Source of the DNA: a virus
DNA length: 22,188 nt
IMG/VR virus record: IMGVR_UViG_3300036715_001107
Location: 1-22,188 of that record
Direction: 5' to 3' (one strand)
Each line of letters begins with the position of its first letter. Position 1 is the first letter of the stretch. Made by a program: the position numbers and the translations under genes. A model generated the notes under the pieces. The model saw only the letters and a program-made list of their open reading frames with translations. It had not been told where the DNA came from and made no database searches. Shown one piece after another: positions 20,216-22,188 of this stretch.

Positions 20216-20731
20216 ATGAGCGCTCCTCCTAAACGGGGTAATGCAAACCTTGTGCTGAAACGTAAAGCTTATTTTGAAGCTTTTCTAACAGCACGTGGCG
20301 CGGAAGTATTACAGCCTACAAATGAATACGAATTAGTACGTTTTAAGTCTGGTTCTAATACATCTATTATTTACAGTAAAAAAGATGGTCGCTTAACATT
20401 TTACGGTGCAGCGGAAGAAGCTTGGTTCGCTTTTGTAAGCAATAGTGCTTGGCGTGCTTCTATACCTATTCCTAAACGCAATGCGCCAAGCCTTGCTACT
20501 TTGCAAGTGCGTGATAACAATACCTGTTTTTATTGTCTTCAATTAGTCTCTAACGAAGACGCAAGCGAAGAACATTTGTTGTCTCGTACTCATGGTGGCC
20601 CAGATACTCTACAAAATAAAGTCTTAGCTCATAAAGTCTGTAATAGCCATGCTGGGCATTCAGACTTATTTGCTAAGATTCAATTACATACCCAAGCTGT
20701 TTTAGCTTTATATAAAAGGAATACACAATGA
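20216..20731 (+). CDS. HNH endonuclease-type protein
   Basis: 171 residues. The C-terminal half has an HNH layout: Cys104 and Cys107 (CFYC), EEHLLSRTHGGPDTLQNKV with His120 and Asn134, then HKVCNSHAGH with His139, Cys142 and Asn143. CxxC and the second Cys/His pair would hold structural zinc. The N-terminal 95 residues are a separate alpha/beta region. It could be a homing nuclease, or act in packaging or host DNA breakdown; being coupled to the RadC-like gene it is more likely part of the phage's own DNA metabolism. The stop overlaps the next start. Confidence 0.82.
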   Translation: MSAPPKRGNANLVLKRKAYFEAFLTARGAEVLQPTNEYELVRFKSGSNTSIIYSKKDGRLTFYGAAEEAWFAFVSNSAWRASIPIPKRNAPSLATLQVRDNNTCFYCLQLVSNEDASEEHLLSRTHGGPDTLQNKVLAHKVCNSHAGHSDLFAKIQLHTQAVLALYKRNTQ

Positions 20732-21228
20732 CAAATTTTTCAAATAATTTTGGTGCAGATAGTCAACTAAAATTAGACCAAAAAGAAATAGACGATAACT
20801 ATATTAAGTATAGTATTGCTGTTCTTGAAAAACGCCTTACTCAACAAACCATAACCACACTAAGTACACCGGACATAGTTTCCAAATATCTTGTTTTGCA
20901 ACTTGCACAACTTGAGCACGAACTGTTTGGTTGTTTATTCTTAGACATTGAAAACCGTTTAATTATAAACTTACCTATGTTTCGTGGTTCTCTTGCGCAT
21001 GGTAGTGTTTACCCTCGCGAGGTTATTAAAGAAGCTTTAAAGTATAATGCTTCAGCAGTTATTTTCTATCACAACCATCCAAGTGGTAGCATAGAACCCT
21101 CCCAAGCTGACCACACCATCACCAAGAAATTAAAAGCTGTGTGCGAATTAGTAGATGTGCGCGTACTAGACCATATTATTGTTGCAGGTGTAGAAACTTA
21201 CAGCTTTGCGCATCATGGGACGCTATAA
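20728..21228 (+). CDS. RadC-type JAB/MPN domain protein
   Basis: 166 residues. The JAMM metal site is complete: HNHPSG with His115 and His117, then PSQADHT with Ser125 and Asp128. The upstream FGCLFLDIENRLI, FRGSLAHGSVYPREVIKEAL and ASAVIFY are RadC hallmarks. Bacterial RadC is longer and begins with helix-hairpin-helix repeats, which are missing here; only about 55 unrelated residues precede the domain. Despite the name, its biochemical role is unsettled. AAGGAAT precedes the ATG, which overlaps the HNH stop. Confidence 0.88.
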   Translation: MTNFSNNFGADSQLKLDQKEIDDNYIKYSIAVLEKRLTQQTITTLSTPDIVSKYLVLQLAQLEHELFGCLFLDIENRLIINLPMFRGSLAHGSVYPREVIKEALKYNASAVIFYHNHPSGSIEPSQADHTITKKLKAVCELVDVRVLDHIIVAGVETYSFAHHGTL

Positions 21229-21497
21229 TGACACAAACACAACAATCCACAATGCACAGCATCCAAAACCACATGTTGACATCTTTCTTTACTTTGTTTG
21301 TGGTTAGCGTTATGTTCGACCTGTTGGGATTCAATTATGTGCATCGTACAGACCCACGTCTACAACCACAAGCACCAATTGAGGTTTGCACCAGTCAAGC
21401 TGCTATGCAATGGTGGACTAATACGGACAACTTGGTGGATGCACGTAAAAAGCTTTGCTACAATGCGTTAAAACCTAAAGGTAAGCTAAACCCTTAA
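21228..21497 (+). CDS. Small membrane protein, 89 residues, unknown
   Basis: Starts MTQTQQSTMHSIQNHM at an ATG sharing a base with the RadC-like stop (TAATG). One membrane helix at about 18-36 (TSFFTLFVVSVMFDLLGF), followed by a soluble region with two cysteines (IEVCTSQ and KLCYN) and a basic tail. Function unknown. Confidence 0.62.
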   Translation: MTQTQQSTMHSIQNHMLTSFFTLFVVSVMFDLLGFNYVHRTDPRLQPQAPIEVCTSQAAMQWWTNTDNLVDARKKLCYNALKPKGKLNP

Positions 21498-21572
21498 CCC
21501 TACAATTTAAAACGCATAGCACACCGCTACGCAAGCGCAAACAACCTAACCGCAACCGCAACAAGGTACACC

Positions 21573-21665
21573 ATGCAAAATTATTTAATAATCTACGTAA
21601 TTGGTCTTTGCTTAACTATGGTAATATGGTTTTTATTAAACGGTATTAACAAAAAGGACGACTAA
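21573..21665 (+). CDS. 30-residue membrane peptide
   Basis: MQNYLIIYVIGLCLTMVIWF then a short charged end KKDD. One membrane helix. AAGG lies 6 bases before the ATG and the stop directly abuts the next start codon. Similar in kind to the peptide at 15730-15810. Confidence 0.55.
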   Translation: MQNYLIIYVIGLCLTMVIWFLLNGINKKDD

Positions 21666-22145
21666 ATGAAACTAGAACACACAAAAGAATTTAATGTACA
21701 ACACGCCAAAGCTGGCGCCCCTTACGCACAGCGGAACGGACTAGCTGCACGTATTGGAATATGGAATAGTAATCATCCTAATGGCACTATGTTAGTTGGA
21801 ACGCAGACGATTCAAGGGTATGAACACTCTTGTTCGTGGGAAGCTAATGGCAATAATCCAAATGGCACCAAGTCAAATGACTTAGTTATGCTCCCACTAG
21901 GCTACTGCGAAGACAAGCCCGTATTTGTTGGGGATGAGCTTGAGCAAATAAATGGTGACCTTGGTTGGGCTGTTGGTGCTGCTTTTAACAACTTTACAAA
22001 TTTGAGATGGAAACGCACAACACCAGTGATACCAACATTAGGTTCAGTAGAAAAAACAGATATTGAGTATATGCTATCTACTTATCGTGCAGAAATTGAA
22101 GCTTACTGGAAAGCACTTGATGAATTTAAGGGTGTTGGGAAATGA
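21666..22145 (+). CDS. Phage protein, 159 residues, unknown
   Basis: Starts MKLEHTKEFNVQHAKAGAPYAQ. The centre SNDLVMLPLGYCEDKPVFVGDEL carries a K-P-V-F-V-G-D-x-L pattern that recurs in proteins of many proteobacterial phages, with no agreed function. The C-terminus is helical. It overlaps the next start by ATGA. Confidence 0.7.
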   Translation: MKLEHTKEFNVQHAKAGAPYAQRNGLAARIGIWNSNHPNGTMLVGTQTIQGYEHSCSWEANGNNPNGTKSNDLVMLPLGYCEDKPVFVGDELEQINGDLGWAVGAAFNNFTNLRWKRTTPVIPTLGSVEKTDIEYMLSTYRAEIEAYWKALDEFKGVGK

Positions 22146-22188
22146 TCCATATCTTTCACAACTGGTCAAAGTGGTCAGAGTTAGTTAA
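22142..22188 (+). CDS. Partial gene at right edge
   Basis: MIHIFHNWSKWSELV is open to the window end, coupled by ATGA to the gene before. The opening with an FH-x-W-S-KW pattern is seen in other phage proteins, but too little is present to assign it. Confidence 0.5.
   Translation, partial: MIHIFHNWSKWSELV

Noticed and set aside
1-22188. tRNA genes, insertion sequences, integrase or attachment site
   Set aside because: Looked for on both strands; no cloverleaf with a T-loop motif, no transposase or integrase motif and no clear att duplication seen.

Overview
The window is a piece of a tailed double-stranded DNA bacteriophage (or prophage) genome. Evidence is a packaging and head module (small and large terminase, DUF4055-type portal, scaffold-like protein, P22-type coat protein) plus dozens of tightly packed small genes with start/stop overlaps. 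The host is probably a beta- or gammaproteobacterium. The window carries a near-perfect E. coli-type LexA box, an 18-nt match to the rrn-type boxA antitermination site, Shine-Dalgarno sites of the AAGGA type, and HTH and TraR/DksA-like proteins typical of proteobacterial phages. No integrase, endolysin, polymerase or main repressor lies in the window, so lifestyle is undecided; the LexA box hints at a damage-inducible, perhaps temperate, phage.

Layout. (1) 1-8314, minus strand: late genes read leftward in the order small terminase, large terminase, portal, scaffold-like protein, coat protein, then six smaller virion or accessory genes ending in a LamG-like protein cut by the left edge. A strong UUCG hairpin terminator follows the coat gene. 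(2) 8495-10791, minus strand: an unknown protein, a VRR-NUC nuclease, thymidylate synthase and two small membrane proteins. Three leftward sites share a CTTGCATT core with a -10-like box 17-18 bp on, and look like phage late promoters. (3) 10792-11693: a 0.9-kb control region with four tandem 16-bp repeats, GCAATA boxes, two copies of a 14-bp palindrome, an 18-bp operator-like palindrome, an alternating purine-pyrimidine tract, the LexA box over a promoter, and boxA. (4) 11694-15810, plus strand: about sixteen small early genes ending at a strong terminator. Five of the gaps in front of these genes carry a repeated two-hairpin leader; in three copies the four arms co-vary in a way that allows a competing pairing, as in an attenuator. 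(5) 15862-16297: very AT-rich DNA with no gene, where G/C strand skew changes sign; a possible origin. (6) 16298-22188, plus strand: a 507-residue orphan protein with a G-quadruplex motif on its template strand, a TraR/DksA-like zinc finger, a Cro/CI-like HTH protein, small unknowns, a frameshifted gene, an HNH nuclease, a RadC-type JAB protein and further small genes, with two internal promoters.

How it may work together (inference): DNA damage relieves LexA at 11.4 kb. The early transcript acquires boxA-dependent antitermination and reads through the series of terminator-like hairpins, which could tune each early gene. The leftward CTTGCATT promoters then serve head assembly, nucleotide supply and perhaps lysis.
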